Origin: an uncultured Sutterella sp. | GTDB lineage: Bacteria; Pseudomonadota; Gammaproteobacteria; Burkholderiales; Burkholderiaceae_F | DNA: 64,000 bases | Direction of reading: 5' to 3' | NCBI GenBank assembly: GCA_900545335.1 | Contig: UQYP01000004.1 | Coordinates: forward strand, 62,001 to 126,000 | Shown: positions 16,177-24,691 of the stretch, one piece after another | Position numbering within the stretch: the first letter of the stretch is position 1 | Layout: each line of letters starts with the position of its first letter | Made by a program: the position numbers and the translations under genes | Notes under the pieces: generated by a model | The model's input: the letters and a program-made list of their open reading frames with translations, nothing else | The model's database searches: none | Told to the model about the DNA's origin: nothing

Positions 16177-17322
16177 TTAGTATTCAAAAGTGCCCTTTTG
16201 AACGATTTCACCATGACGCATCATGACGCGGTTGCGGGAAACAACCGTGGTGAGTTCCATGGCATCGTTAAAGAGGCAGGCGTTGGCGCATCCGCCCACT
16301 TCAATGACACCCTGACCGGCTAAGCCCAAAGCCTGACCGACGTTGGAGGAAATGAAGGTGATTGCTTTTTCAACCGGCATCTTGTGTTCAGAAATGAGAC
16401 GTTTGACTTCGGTTAAGTTGCCGGCGACGCCGCCCACACCCAAACCGATCATTTCGCCCTTATCGTTAAAGCGGGGAACAGAGCCGTGACCGTCGGTCGA
16501 AAGCGTGATATGTGTGGGATCCACTCCGGCGTCAAGGGCCGCCATGACAGCTTCGGCCGGGTGATCAAAGCAGCAGCTTGCGCCTGTTGTGATATCCATA
16601 TAGCCGCCCGCTTTGGCAAACTCAACCGCTGCATCAAATACATGGCGAATGCGGCCGCAGTGCGTCGGACGAATGTGCTTGATCGGGAAACCGCGTGCAA
16701 CGATTTCCTTATACATATCAAAGCTGCCGGGTATGTTGCCGGTGTGAATGTGAAGGAACCCGGTCTTGCCGGAAATCATTCCGGCTACGCGAATTTCTGC
16801 AAGCAGCGCCAACACTTCCTGAACGGTCGGGAAAGATGAGCGGTGATCACCCAAAGCAATTTTGACCCCCAGGCATTCAGGCACAAGGAACATGTCGTCA
16901 GCAACAGAGCGCGACATAGTGGTGGGCGGATACTTGTAGTTGGAGGTGTACATCCAGGCGGAGACTCCCTCGGATTTAAGTGCTCTCACCTTTGCCAAAA
17001 GGTTTTCAATGGAGCGCGTCACAAAGTCGGTGCCAGAGACGCCGACCACGCTCGTGGTACCGCAGGCCACCAATTCCGAGAGCATGATTTCCGGAGTACG
17101 CGTGACAGGGCCGCCTTCGCCGCCACCGCCTGTGACATGGATGTGCTGATCAAAAAAGCCGGGGGTCATAATTTGGCCCTGAGCGTCAATGACTTCAGTA
17201 TCAGGCAGTGTGGAGGGGAGATCCTGACCGATTGCGACCACTTTTTCAGCGACCATCAGAACATCTTGCTTACCCAAATCTTTCGGTGCATAGACATGGG
17301 CATTTTTAATTAAAAGAGCCAT
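16177..17322 (-). CDS. iadA: Isoaspartyl dipeptidase IadA
   Basis: A 381-residue zinc amidohydrolase that splits beta-aspartyl dipeptides arising from damaged proteins. The binuclear metal site is visible: HIHVTGGGGEGG (HxH plus glycine-rich loop), LHIHTG, RPTHCGR and STDGHGS. The start at ATG 17320-17322 (MALLIKN) is chosen because family homology begins there; an in-frame extension to 17349 adds only MDFFCEVYA. It lies downstream of an M20 peptidase, yjiG and yjiH; E. coli has iadA-yjiG-yjiH together, so the cluster likely imports and degrades acidic or isoaspartyl peptides. Terminators on both sides suggest it can be a separate transcript. Confidence 0.93.
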   Translation of the reverse strand: MALLIKNAHVYAPKDLGKQDVLMVAEKVVAIGQDLPSTLPDTEVIDAQGQIMTPGFFDQHIHVTGGGGEGGPVTRTPEIMLSELVACGTTSVVGVSGTDFVTRSIENLLAKVRALKSEGVSAWMYTSNYKYPPTTMSRSVADDMFLVPECLGVKIALGDHRSSFPTVQEVLALLAEIRVAGMISGKTGFLHIHTGNIPGSFDMYKEIVARGFPIKHIRPTHCGRIRHVFDAAVEFAKAGGYMDITTGASCCFDHPAEAVMAALDAGVDPTHITLSTDGHGSVPRFNDKGEMIGLGVGGVAGNLTEVKRLISEHKMPVEKAITFISSNVGQALGLAGQGVIEVGGCANACLFNDAMELTTVVSRNRVMMRHGEIVQKGTFEY

Positions 17323-17431
17323 GGCATAAACCTCGCAAAAAAAGTCCAATAAAAGGTTACGGAATAATCATAACGCCGCATAAAAGCCTTGTGTCTGAAG
17401 ACAAAAAGAATCTTGCTCTAAGAAAAACAAT

Positions 17432-17452
17432 GGGGACGGTTTAACCGTCCCC
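17432..17452 (-). terminator. Terminator between M20 peptidase and iadA
   Basis: Perfect 8-bp stem GGGGACGG/CCGTCCCC with loop TTTAA or its complement; on the minus strand it is followed by ATTGTTTTTC. It lies 28 bp past the peptidase stop. Confidence 0.75.
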
Positions 17453-17479
17453 AAAAGTGCTTATCGTTTATTGATCGGC

Positions 17480-18601
17480 TTATTTGCGTTCGGCGATAAG
17501 CGTGAAGAAGCGTTCAGCAACCTTGATGTGCTTTTCGATGGAATTGATTTCCATGTATTCACGATCGCAGTGCATTTCGCCGCCCACAGGTCCCAGACCG
17601 TCTAAGGTCGGAACGCCCATGGAAGCCGTCGTGTTGCCGTCAGAGGCGCCGCCCGCCTTCACCCAGGCGATGTCATAGCCTTCGATCTTAGCGGCTTCTT
17701 CAATTAAGCCAGCCATGGCTTTCGTGGCTTCGCTCAAGGGCATAGCACCGTGATGGTTCTTTTCGACGATTTCCTGCGTCACGCCCTTAACCCATTCCTG
17801 CTTGGCCAATTCCATGATCTTGGCGTTGACTTCGTTGTAGTCATCGTCATTCCAGACACGAAGGTCAAGTTCGGTTTCAGCAAAGTCAGCCACAACGTTG
17901 GCAACGGTGCCGCCGCGCACTGCACCGAAATTGAGCGTAATGCCGCGGTCCCAGTCAGCCAATTCCTTAACGGCGGAGATGAACTTCACCATAGCGTAGA
18001 TGGCGTCACAGCCGCGTTCGGGGTTGTTGCCGGCGTGAGCGGAAACACCGTGGAAGGTGATCTTATAGGTGCTTGAACCCTTGCGGGCGCAAACCAATTC
18101 ACCGCCTTCGCGAGCCGGTTCGAAAATCAAAGCACGATCGGACTTGGAAGCGCATTCCTTCAGCCAGTCATGAGAAGAAACAGAACCGGTTTCTTCGTCA
18201 GGGTTGCAGGCAACCAAAACGGAGAGTTTGTCCAAAGTTTCCTTAGGCAAATTCTTCAATGCATAGAAAATCGTCATGCAGCCGGCCTTGCAGTCCAAAA
18301 CACCGGGACCGTAAGCGCGGTCACCCTTGATGGACATCGGACGCACAGCAACCGTGCCGGCAGGAAATACCGTATCCAAGTGGGCGTTAAGCATCACGTC
18401 GTAGTGAGTGGCTTCGGGCTTATTCGTAGCAAAGAAACCCGGGCCGACTTTATCGCCCAAGTCGACGAGCTTAGCTGTAAAGCCAATGCCTTCATACATT
18501 TGCTTGAACGTTTCGGCGACTTGTCTGACACCGTCGATGCAGGCCGTACCGGCATCCACATTGACGACCTTTTCCAAGTCTTTCAAAAATTCTTGAACCA
18601 T
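17480..18601 (-). CDS. M20 family metallopeptidase, glutamate carboxypeptidase-like
   Basis: A 373-residue zinc peptidase resembling carboxypeptidase G2, which removes C-terminal glutamate or aspartate from peptides and folate-like compounds. Metal and catalytic residues are seen in LNAHLDTVFPAG (His and Asp), GPGVLDCKAG (bridging Asp), PDEETGS (catalytic and ligand Glu), and the C-terminal HCDREYM. The dimerisation domain lies between (GVSAHAGNNPERG). It has no signal peptide, so it acts in the cytoplasm. The start at ATG 18599-18601 has AAAGGAA 8 bp upstream; the longer frame to 18649 is not supported. Context with iadA and yjiGH points to use on imported acidic peptides. Confidence 0.88.
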   Translation of the reverse strand: MVQEFLKDLEKVVNVDAGTACIDGVRQVAETFKQMYEGIGFTAKLVDLGDKVGPGFFATNKPEATHYDVMLNAHLDTVFPAGTVAVRPMSIKGDRAYGPGVLDCKAGCMTIFYALKNLPKETLDKLSVLVACNPDEETGSVSSHDWLKECASKSDRALIFEPAREGGELVCARKGSSTYKITFHGVSAHAGNNPERGCDAIYAMVKFISAVKELADWDRGITLNFGAVRGGTVANVVADFAETELDLRVWNDDDYNEVNAKIMELAKQEWVKGVTQEIVEKNHHGAMPLSEATKAMAGLIEEAAKIEGYDIAWVKAGGASDGNTTASMGVPTLDGLGPVGGEMHCDREYMEINSIEKHIKVAERFFTLIAERK

Positions 18602-18686
18602 CGGACTATTCCTTTCTAAATGTAGTTGTGAACGATTGAATATCTTCAACCGACCTAATGAAATTGTACTGTTAGGTTTATAAAAA

Positions 18687-18712
18687 GGGGGATTAAATTG
18701 AATTAATCCCCC
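18687..18712 (-). terminator. Terminator after yjiG
   Basis: Stem GGGGGATTAA/TTAATCCCCC (10 bp) followed on the minus strand by TTTTTA. It separates yjiHG from the peptidase gene, so the peptidase needs readthrough or its own promoter. Confidence 0.75.
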
Positions 18713-18744
18713 TCGGTAAACATCGATATCAGAGCACTATCGTA

Positions 18745-19209
18745 CTAGACAATGATGTTCATGACAAACATAGCGATGAAAGCGTTGAGAATAGACACAG
18801 CCATTAACAACGGGATCATCTTGCCGCGCGTGCCGATCACGCCCAAGCAGCGGCCCATGTATTGCAATTGAGAACCCATCAAATAGATGGCGGGAGCCAA
18901 AATGGCGCAGTCGTTCACGGAGATGGCACCTTGATCGAACAAGGCAGCTGCCACACCGACACCGCCGCCCATGGACATCCAGCCGGCGATCAGCACGGCT
19001 GCGGCTTCACCGGGCAGACCGAACAAGCCCATCAAGGGACGGAAAATATCGCCCAAGATCGGCAAAAGGCCGGCCACGTTCAAAGCGGCAATAATCACGA
19101 AAGCCATCAAAACGTTCGGGATGGTGGAATGCGTTGCAATGCCCCAACCTTGAATGGCACCCTTGACGAAAACGTCAGTTACCATCGGCTTGCTGTTTTC
19201 ACTAGACAT
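18745..19209 (-). CDS. yjiG: YjiG family membrane protein (nucleoside-recognition/SpmB-like)
   Basis: A 154-residue inner membrane protein, the same length as E. coli YjiG, with about four to five hydrophobic helices and the gate-like motif GGGVGVAAALFD. It belongs to the family that contains spore maturation protein B and nucleoside transporter gate domains. YjiG and YjiH are thought to act as a pair, possibly a transporter, and in E. coli lie beside iadA. The ATG 19207-19209 follows GGAGG by 9 bp. Its start is 23 bp from the yjiH stop, so the two are co-transcribed. Confidence 0.85.
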   Translation of the reverse strand: MSSENSKPMVTDVFVKGAIQGWGIATHSTIPNVLMAFVIIAALNVAGLLPILGDIFRPLMGLFGLPGEAAAVLIAGWMSMGGGVGVAAALFDQGAISVNDCAILAPAIYLMGSQLQYMGRCLGVIGTRGKMIPLLMAVSILNAFIAMFVMNIIV

Positions 19210-19232
19210 ATTCAATATCCTCCAATCCTGAA

Positions 19233-19934
19233 TTAAGCAGCTTTCTTCTTCTTAGCCGAGAAGATCTTCAGGAAGCGAACAACGTTAGCACCGAAAACCT
19301 TCATAACGAGCATGATGCCCAAGCACAAGGCGATGGAAGCAGGAACCGTGTTACCGGCAGAGTCCGTCAAGCTCAAGAGCACAACGCCGGCACCCAAGAA
19401 GTTGGTGATCGTGGCGTCAGCGGACAATTGGAACATAGCGAACACGTCACCTTCGTCTTCGGTGATTTCGCCCTTATCCAACAATTGGCGCGTCAAAGCA
19501 GCACCGCCGTCGGTCGATTGCAAAGAAGCAATCAAAGCCAGAGAGCAGGAACCCGGGATACCCATTAACGGGCGAAGAATCGGGGTCAGGAGCTGACGGG
19601 CAGCGGCCAAAGCACCGTAGTGGTCACAAACCGTGATCATGGCCAAAGCGAACATAACGGTCGGCACCAAGGTCAATGCAAAGCAGAAACCGTCGATAGC
19701 ACCGGAACCGCCCACGCCGCGGAAAATGCCGCTCGTGGTCTTGATGGCTTCGCCATTGAGCGTGACACTCGTGATGACTTTACCGAAGGCACCGTTTAAC
19801 GTGGAGAAGTCAAAAATGGCCCACCAGTGATTACCGGCGCAAACACCGGAGAAAAAGACGATAGCGAAAATCAAAGAGATGTAACCGCCAATACCGACCT
19901 TTCCTTCCGTAGTCTTATTTTCTTGTTCAGACAT
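19233..19934 (-). CDS. yjiH: YjiH family membrane protein (nucleoside-recognition domain)
   Basis: A 233-residue inner membrane protein, close in length to E. coli YjiH, with about six hydrophobic helices and the SpmA/gate-type segment (STDGGAALTRQLLD). It is the first gene of the minus-strand peptide-use cluster yjiH-yjiG-M20-iadA. The start at ATG 19932-19934 follows AAGGAT at suitable distance; codons up to 19988 add an unlikely leader (MDVSGIHLF). Paired with YjiG it probably forms a small transporter; substrate is inferred from context only. Confidence 0.85.
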   Translation of the reverse strand: MSEQENKTTEGKVGIGGYISLIFAIVFFSGVCAGNHWWAIFDFSTLNGAFGKVITSVTLNGEAIKTTSGIFRGVGGSGAIDGFCFALTLVPTVMFALAMITVCDHYGALAAARQLLTPILRPLMGIPGSCSLALIASLQSTDGGAALTRQLLDKGEITEDEGDVFAMFQLSADATITNFLGAGVVLLSLTDSAGNTVPASIALCLGIMLVMKVFGANVVRFLKIFSAKKKKAA

Positions 19935-20241
19935 AGGATGATCCTTAATTTTTAGATATGAAAATAAATGGATGCCTGAAACATCCACGTAACGGATAGT
20001 AAAGTATTTAACATTTGTACGTGTAAGTAGTTTTGCTTATTTTTTGGTTCAATTAACGTAAATTTAGGGTAAACACCTGATGAAGACCACAAGATTTAAC
20101 GATTTTTCTTTGTTTTTTCCTTGAATTCATAAGATAGGCTTAAGAGTCACGGACTTTTTTCCTTTAAAATAAATCGTTCTCATTTATTTATTAGCGACCG
20201 CCGGGCAGGTAAAAATGCCGACGCGGCCGAGGAGTTGAGTA
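19935..20241. other. Divergent intergenic region yjiH / hflK
   Basis: About 307 bp that must hold the promoters for the yjiH cluster (minus) and for hflK (plus). It is AT-rich near the middle. I could not pick a convincing -35/-10 pair on either strand. The hflK start has a clear SD (GAGGAG near 20229-20234). Confidence 0.5.
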
Positions 20242-21693
20242 ATGTCTTTAAATGACCCGCATTGGGGCCGGGGTAGCTCGGAAGAAAATAAAGAAGAAAA
20301 TCAAAACGGCGCCCCCAATAATGACAGTAAGCAAAACGAAAATCGTCCCCGCGATGATGAGCGTTTCGGCGATCAAAATCGTCAAAACGATAATAGAAAA
20401 GGTGAGGGAGATGATCTGGACCGTTTGTGGGATGAATTCAATCAGGCTTTAGGCGGCATGCTCGGCAGAAGAAACGATGATCGTGAGCAGTCTGCCCGCA
20501 CGGGCGGCAACTCTTTTGAACAAAAAAGAGAAGAAGAGCCTCGCCGCTATGGAAATGATCACAATCCCCAGGACCAACTGAAAAAACAATTTGAGTCCTT
20601 TAAGAATATGCAGCCGCCTAAATTTATAAAGAAGCAGCCGGGCGGAAAGGGACTGGCCTTTGCCGCGGTTGTTGTGCTCGGTCTTTGGGCTGCAACGGGC
20701 TTTTACATTGTGCCCGAAGGTCAGTCCGGTATTGTGACTACTTTCGGCAAATACACCGAAACCACCATGCCGGGTTTCCGCTGGCATATGCCCTGGCCCA
20801 TTCAGCAGGCCGATATTGTGGATGTGAGCAGCGTGAGAACCGTGGCGATCGGTGCAATGGGCAGAGCCAATCGCGAAGCCGAAGCGCTGATGCTTACCGA
20901 TGACGAAAACATTGTCGATTTGCGCTTCAATGTTCAGTACCGCATCAAGTCGGGCGAAGGCGCCATGAATTACATTTTCCGCTCTCGTGATCCGGACGAG
21001 TCGGTTCGTCAGTCGGCAGAAAGTGCCATGCGTGAAGTGGTCGGCCGCAAGAAAATGGACAGCGTGCTTTTTGAAAGCAAGCAGGAAATTGCCGAAGACG
21101 TGAAAAAGATCATGCAGGAGATGCTTGATCGCTATCGCACGGGTATAGAGGTGATGAGCGTGGCTATTCAGAATGCTCAGCCGCCTCAGCCTGTTCAGGC
21201 TGCCTTTGACGATGCTGTGAAGGCGGGCCAAGACCGCGAACGTCAGATCAACGAAGGTCAGGCTTATGCCAATGACGTTATTCCGAAAGCCCGAGGCATG
21301 GCTGCACGTTTGGCTCAGGAAGCCGAAGGCTACAAAGCCCGTGTGGTTGAAACCGCTCAGGGTGATGCCGAGCGTTTTACTCAGATTTTGAAGCAATATG
21401 AAAAAGCTCCTCGCGTGACGCGTGACCGTATGTACGTCGATATGATGCAGCAGGTCATGCAGTCGACGACTAAGGTTTATGTCGATACCAAGGACGGAAA
21501 CAATCTGCTTTATCTGCCGTTTGACAAGTTAATGGAGCAAAACGCTGCTTCAGCTAAGGCTGCTCAGCCCGCTTCAGCGATTCAAAACACGACAGAGGTG
21601 CAGTCCCAGACAACGGCACCGCAGCAAACTTCTTCAAGCACTGCTTCAAGAAGCTACAGTGCACGTGACGCCATCCGGGATCGTTTACGCTAA
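20242..21693 (+). CDS. hflK: FtsH protease modulator HflK
   Basis: HflK forms with HflC a large membrane cage around the FtsH protease and modulates its activity. The 483-residue protein has a long, polar N-terminal tail rich in Asn, Glu, Arg and Asp (residues 1-125), one membrane helix at about 136-154 (LAFAAVVVLGLWAATGFYIV), the SPFH/band 7 domain, a helical coiled segment rich in Ala/Glu, and a low-complexity Ser/Thr/Gln tail. The polar tail is longer than in E. coli HflK (419 residues). hflC follows after 22 bp. In related genomes hflK directly follows hflX. Confidence 0.94.
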   Translation: MSLNDPHWGRGSSEENKEENQNGAPNNDSKQNENRPRDDERFGDQNRQNDNRKGEGDDLDRLWDEFNQALGGMLGRRNDDREQSARTGGNSFEQKREEEPRRYGNDHNPQDQLKKQFESFKNMQPPKFIKKQPGGKGLAFAAVVVLGLWAATGFYIVPEGQSGIVTTFGKYTETTMPGFRWHMPWPIQQADIVDVSSVRTVAIGAMGRANREAEALMLTDDENIVDLRFNVQYRIKSGEGAMNYIFRSRDPDESVRQSAESAMREVVGRKKMDSVLFESKQEIAEDVKKIMQEMLDRYRTGIEVMSVAIQNAQPPQPVQAAFDDAVKAGQDRERQINEGQAYANDVIPKARGMAARLAQEAEGYKARVVETAQGDAERFTQILKQYEKAPRVTRDRMYVDMMQQVMQSTTKVYVDTKDGNNLLYLPFDKLMEQNAASAKAAQPASAIQNTTEVQSQTTAPQQTSSSTASRSYSARDAIRDRLR

Positions 21694-21715
21694 CCGCGCA
21701 GATAGGGAGTAAAGA

Positions 21716-22588
21716 ATGAAAAAAGTATCAGCTGTTGCCTTAGTAGCCCTTGCCGCGGTGGCTGTCGGACAGTTTTGCCTGTATACGGTAAACGAACGTG
21801 AGCATGCACTGGTGTTTGCCTTGGGTGAATTAAAAGAAGTGGTCTCAGAGCCGGGACTTCACGTGAAGCTGCCGCCGCCTTTTCAAAATGTTGTCTATCT
21901 GGACAAACGTATTTTGACCCTGGACGCACCTACTGCTGACCTCGTGCAAACGAGCGAAAAGAAAAACCTTATGATCGACTCATTTGTTAAGTGGAGAATT
22001 GCCGATCCGAGACTCTACTGGGTGTCTTTCCAAGGCAATGAACGGGCGGCAGAAGACCGTATCTCGGCCTTGCTTCGTGACGCTTTGAACCAAACGGTGA
22101 ACAAACGTACCGTTAACGGCATCACGAGCCGTGAGCGTGATGTGGCAATGCTTGAAATCCGTACCGGTCTTCAGGAACGTGTGCGCGATGTCGGCGTTGA
22201 AGTGGTCGATGTCCGCTTAAAGAGAGTGGACTTTACGCCTGAAATTTCCGAATCTGTTTATCGCCGTATGGAAGCTGAACGTAAACGCGTGGCCGCTGAA
22301 GAGCGTTCAACCGGTGCGGCTGAAGCTGAAAAGATTCGTGCTGATGCCGATCGTCAGCGTGCGGTGATTTTGGCCCAAGCTTATAACCACGCTCAGCAGG
22401 TCAAGGGTGAGGGCGATGCTGTGGCTAACGCAACTTACGCCGAAGCCTTCTCCAAGAACCCTGAGTTTGCACGTTTTTACCGCAATATTGAAGCCTATCG
22501 TGCCAGTTTTGCGAATAAGAAGGACGTCATGGTGGTGGATCCCTCGGCTGACTTCTTCAAGTACATGAAAGAGCCGGAGGCTAAGTAA
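21716..22588 (+). CDS. hflC: FtsH protease modulator HflC
   Basis: Partner of HflK, 290 residues. It has an N-terminal membrane helix (VSAVALVALAAVAVGQFCLY, residues 3-22), an SPFH/band 7 domain beginning with NEREHALVFALGE, and the helical region AEAEKIRADADRQRAVILAQAYNHAQQVKGEGDA typical of HflC. It is transcribed with hflK (gap 22 bp, SD AGGGAG) and followed 2 bp later by a DUF2065 gene, the normal order. Confidence 0.95.
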   Translation: MKKVSAVALVALAAVAVGQFCLYTVNEREHALVFALGELKEVVSEPGLHVKLPPPFQNVVYLDKRILTLDAPTADLVQTSEKKNLMIDSFVKWRIADPRLYWVSFQGNERAAEDRISALLRDALNQTVNKRTVNGITSRERDVAMLEIRTGLQERVRDVGVEVVDVRLKRVDFTPEISESVYRRMEAERKRVAAEERSTGAAEAEKIRADADRQRAVILAQAYNHAQQVKGEGDAVANATYAEAFSKNPEFARFYRNIEAYRASFANKKDVMVVDPSADFFKYMKEPEAK

Positions 22589-22590
22589 CC

Positions 22591-22785
22591 ATGGGTTGGA
22601 AAACCTGGGTGCTCGCTTTGGCGCTCGTGTGCATTATCGAAGGTCTTGTGCCTTTTGCGGCACCGGAAAAGTGGCTTGACTCTGTTCGGGAAATCGGACG
22701 GGTGGCAAGACCCGAAGTGATTCGAAAAATCGGTTTAGGGTTGCTTTTGGTCGGAGTCGGCACCATCTGGCTTCTGACAAGTTAG
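22591..22785 (+). CDS. DUF2065 family membrane protein (YjeT-like)
   Basis: A 64-residue protein with two membrane helices (residues 5-22 and 47-63) and the conserved EGLVPFAAPEKWLDSVREI between them, diagnostic of DUF2065/YjeT. Function is unknown. It is regularly found after hflC. ATG lies 2 bp after the hflC stop. A terminator follows directly, which here ends the hflKC unit. Confidence 0.85.
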   Translation: MGWKTWVLALALVCIIEGLVPFAAPEKWLDSVREIGRVARPEVIRKIGLGLLLVGVGTIWLLTS

Positions 22786-22798
22786 AAGACCTTGAAAA

Positions 22799-22826
22799 TG
22801 AGCCCGCAGATGCGGGCTCAATTTTT
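22799..22826. terminator. Bidirectional terminator between the hflKC unit and queF
   Basis: Perfect 10-bp stem TGAGCCCGCA/TGCGGGCTCA (22799-22808 and 22811-22820) followed by ATTTTTA on the plus strand. On the minus strand a short TTTTC tract follows. Serves two convergent units. Confidence 0.85.
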
Positions 22827-23664
22827 ACTGGCGTTTTTCGCGAATGATTTTTTCCGGTACGTCGCGCCGGGATGAGCGAAACGGATTAATGTCAATTCCG
22901 CCCCGGCGGGTAAAGCAGGCATAGACTTCAAGCTCTTGGGGATTGAAGGCTTCTTTTAAATCATGATAGATCTGCTCAACGCACTGCTCATGAAATCCTT
23001 TGTGACAGCGATAAGAAATCAGATATTTCAGAAGCCCCTGAGGATTAATTGCCAGACCTTCGTAATGAATCGTCATGGCGGCTAAATCGGGCTGCCCCGT
23101 TACCGGGCAAAGGGATCTGAAAACAGTCGTGTAATACGTTTTTTTAACGCATTCCGTGCTCCTGTCATCAAAAACCAGGTAAGCCGGTTCTGTTTCGTAG
23201 GTTTGTTCACAGTTGGCTTCGAGCACCAAATCATCCAGTGATTCACCGGGCATAACCGATAAGGCTTCCCGGTATTCGTTTAAGCCGTAAAGCGATACTT
23301 TAATTTCGCCTCCCAGGCATTTTGAGAGGTCTTCGGTCATGCGGCGGACCACTTCTTCAGAGCTCTCGATCCGAGTCATGGCAAAAGAACCCGCGTAAAG
23401 TTTAAGAGACTTGGACTCGACAATATAGGGGGTTGAAGCGGGTACCTGAAGTTCTGCGATAGCCGTTTGAGGCACGCCCTGCGGATTAAGCCAGGAGAGC
23501 TCGTAAAGGCGCCAGATATCGACTCCACGGAACTGATGTTCTCCGATTTCATCACGGCCGAGCGAGCGGGCAATGGGCTGCAGCAGCGCCGGATTGTAGC
23601 GGTCGCTGTAAACAGTCTCTTTACCCAATAAAGTATTTTTTGGTTCAGGCATTAAAACCGGCAT
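22825..23664 (-). CDS. queF: NADPH-dependent 7-cyano-7-deazaguanine reductase QueF
   Basis: QueF reduces preQ0 to preQ1 in queuosine tRNA modification. The 279-residue product is of the long, E. coli-type (two tunnel-fold domains). The active-site Cys lies in FRSLCPVTGQPD, followed by the conserved Asp, and ESKSLKLYAGSFAMTR and the C-terminal FTRRGGIDINPFRS match the family. It shares the minus strand with an arginase-family gene 6 bp upstream and ends against the terminator of the hflKC unit. Other queuosine genes are not in this window. Confidence 0.94.
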   Translation of the reverse strand: MPVLMPEPKNTLLGKETVYSDRYNPALLQPIARSLGRDEIGEHQFRGVDIWRLYELSWLNPQGVPQTAIAELQVPASTPYIVESKSLKLYAGSFAMTRIESSEEVVRRMTEDLSKCLGGEIKVSLYGLNEYREALSVMPGESLDDLVLEANCEQTYETEPAYLVFDDRSTECVKKTYYTTVFRSLCPVTGQPDLAAMTIHYEGLAINPQGLLKYLISYRCHKGFHEQCVEQIYHDLKEAFNPQELEVYACFTRRGGIDINPFRSSRRDVPEKIIREKRQ

Positions 23665-23670
23665 ATACCG

Positions 23671-24525
23671 TTACTCCTCATTGAAAAGATCGATAGATGC
23701 AAACATTTTGCTGAGCCTTTCTTCGTCAAAAGGAAGATATTCGGCAACGGTCAAACCGACGATGTTTGTCGAGCAAGCAATTTTCTGAAGTATTCGACCG
23801 AGTTGATCGATGCCCATTTTCCCGCCCCCAGAGCCGTCTCCGACAAGCTCGGGATTGGCAAAATAGGTTGAATGAAAAGATTGAGGATTCAGCACATCGA
23901 TATCAAGGTGTACGAGAATATGGTCAAACTTCTTGGCAAAAGTTTCGATTTCTTCATCGTCTATAAAGTGTTCGGTTTGAATTTTGTAGTCCACACCGAG
24001 CTTATCGAGAAACTCAGTCTGATAATCGTGCAGACCCTGCAGACCGACGTACAAAAGCTCGTTGGCTTTGAATGCAGGATTATTGAGCATTTCAACCATC
24101 GCTTTTTCGCCCTTGCCCAACAAAGCACCGAGCACCATGGCGTGTGCATTGGGATAGCCGTCTTTAGCCATGGAGACGTCCGGATGCGCGTCAATCCAAA
24201 TGATTCCGGCATCGGGGTACAGGCCGTGCAGATAATCAAACGGGGCTTGAGAAACAAGACAGTTGCCGCCGATCGTAATAATTTTTTCAGGGTGATGCTC
24301 TGCGATCACTTTCTGCGCGGCACGAATGCCGGATAACACTTCATCTTTGCCGCAGATCCCGTCCTGAACGGTTCTGGGCAAGCCGTCAGGAGCGGCAATA
24401 TCAACCTTTACTAACGGCTGATTGGGATTGGCGGGCAAAATGTGCTGCAAAAGATTGGCACCGAAGTAATAGGTCTGAAGTCCTCCGCTGAGCCAATCAG
24501 GGTACAGTAAGCGAATGGTTTTCAT
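23671..24525 (-). CDS. Arginase/agmatinase/formiminoglutamase family protein with altered metal site
   Basis: A 284-residue protein of the ureohydrolase family. The second metal motif DAHPD and the first two Asp of the third (HLDIDVLNP) are intact. The first motif, normally GGDHS, reads GGNCLVS, replacing the His ligand with Cys, and the last Asp of motif three is Asn. The family hydrolyses guanidino compounds with two Mn ions; with one ligand changed, the substrate or metal may differ. Lies 6 bp upstream of queF, so co-transcribed, and divergent from purA. I do not assign arginase activity. Confidence 0.75.
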   Translation of the reverse strand: MKTIRLLYPDWLSGGLQTYYFGANLLQHILPANPNQPLVKVDIAAPDGLPRTVQDGICGKDEVLSGIRAAQKVIAEHHPEKIITIGGNCLVSQAPFDYLHGLYPDAGIIWIDAHPDVSMAKDGYPNAHAMVLGALLGKGEKAMVEMLNNPAFKANELLYVGLQGLHDYQTEFLDKLGVDYKIQTEHFIDDEEIETFAKKFDHILVHLDIDVLNPQSFHSTYFANPELVGDGSGGGKMGIDQLGRILQKIACSTNIVGLTVAEYLPFDEERLSKMFASIDLFNEE

Positions 24526-24691
24526 ATTGAGAGCAGTGTGAAGAAACCGAAAAATTATACTTTAGATCGAAACTTGCTCAGCAGAGACTACAAAAAAATC
24601 TGAAACTCGGCGATAATAAGACGGTTGCGTGCGTAATGAACAAATTCATTACTGCTTTCAAGTTTTCATTGCTTTTTTCGGGGATAAAACA

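Noticed and set aside
20449..21396. Long open frame (315 codons) antisense to hflK
   Set aside because: It mirrors the strongly conserved HflK coding frame, has no family resemblance and no start context. It results from codon bias.
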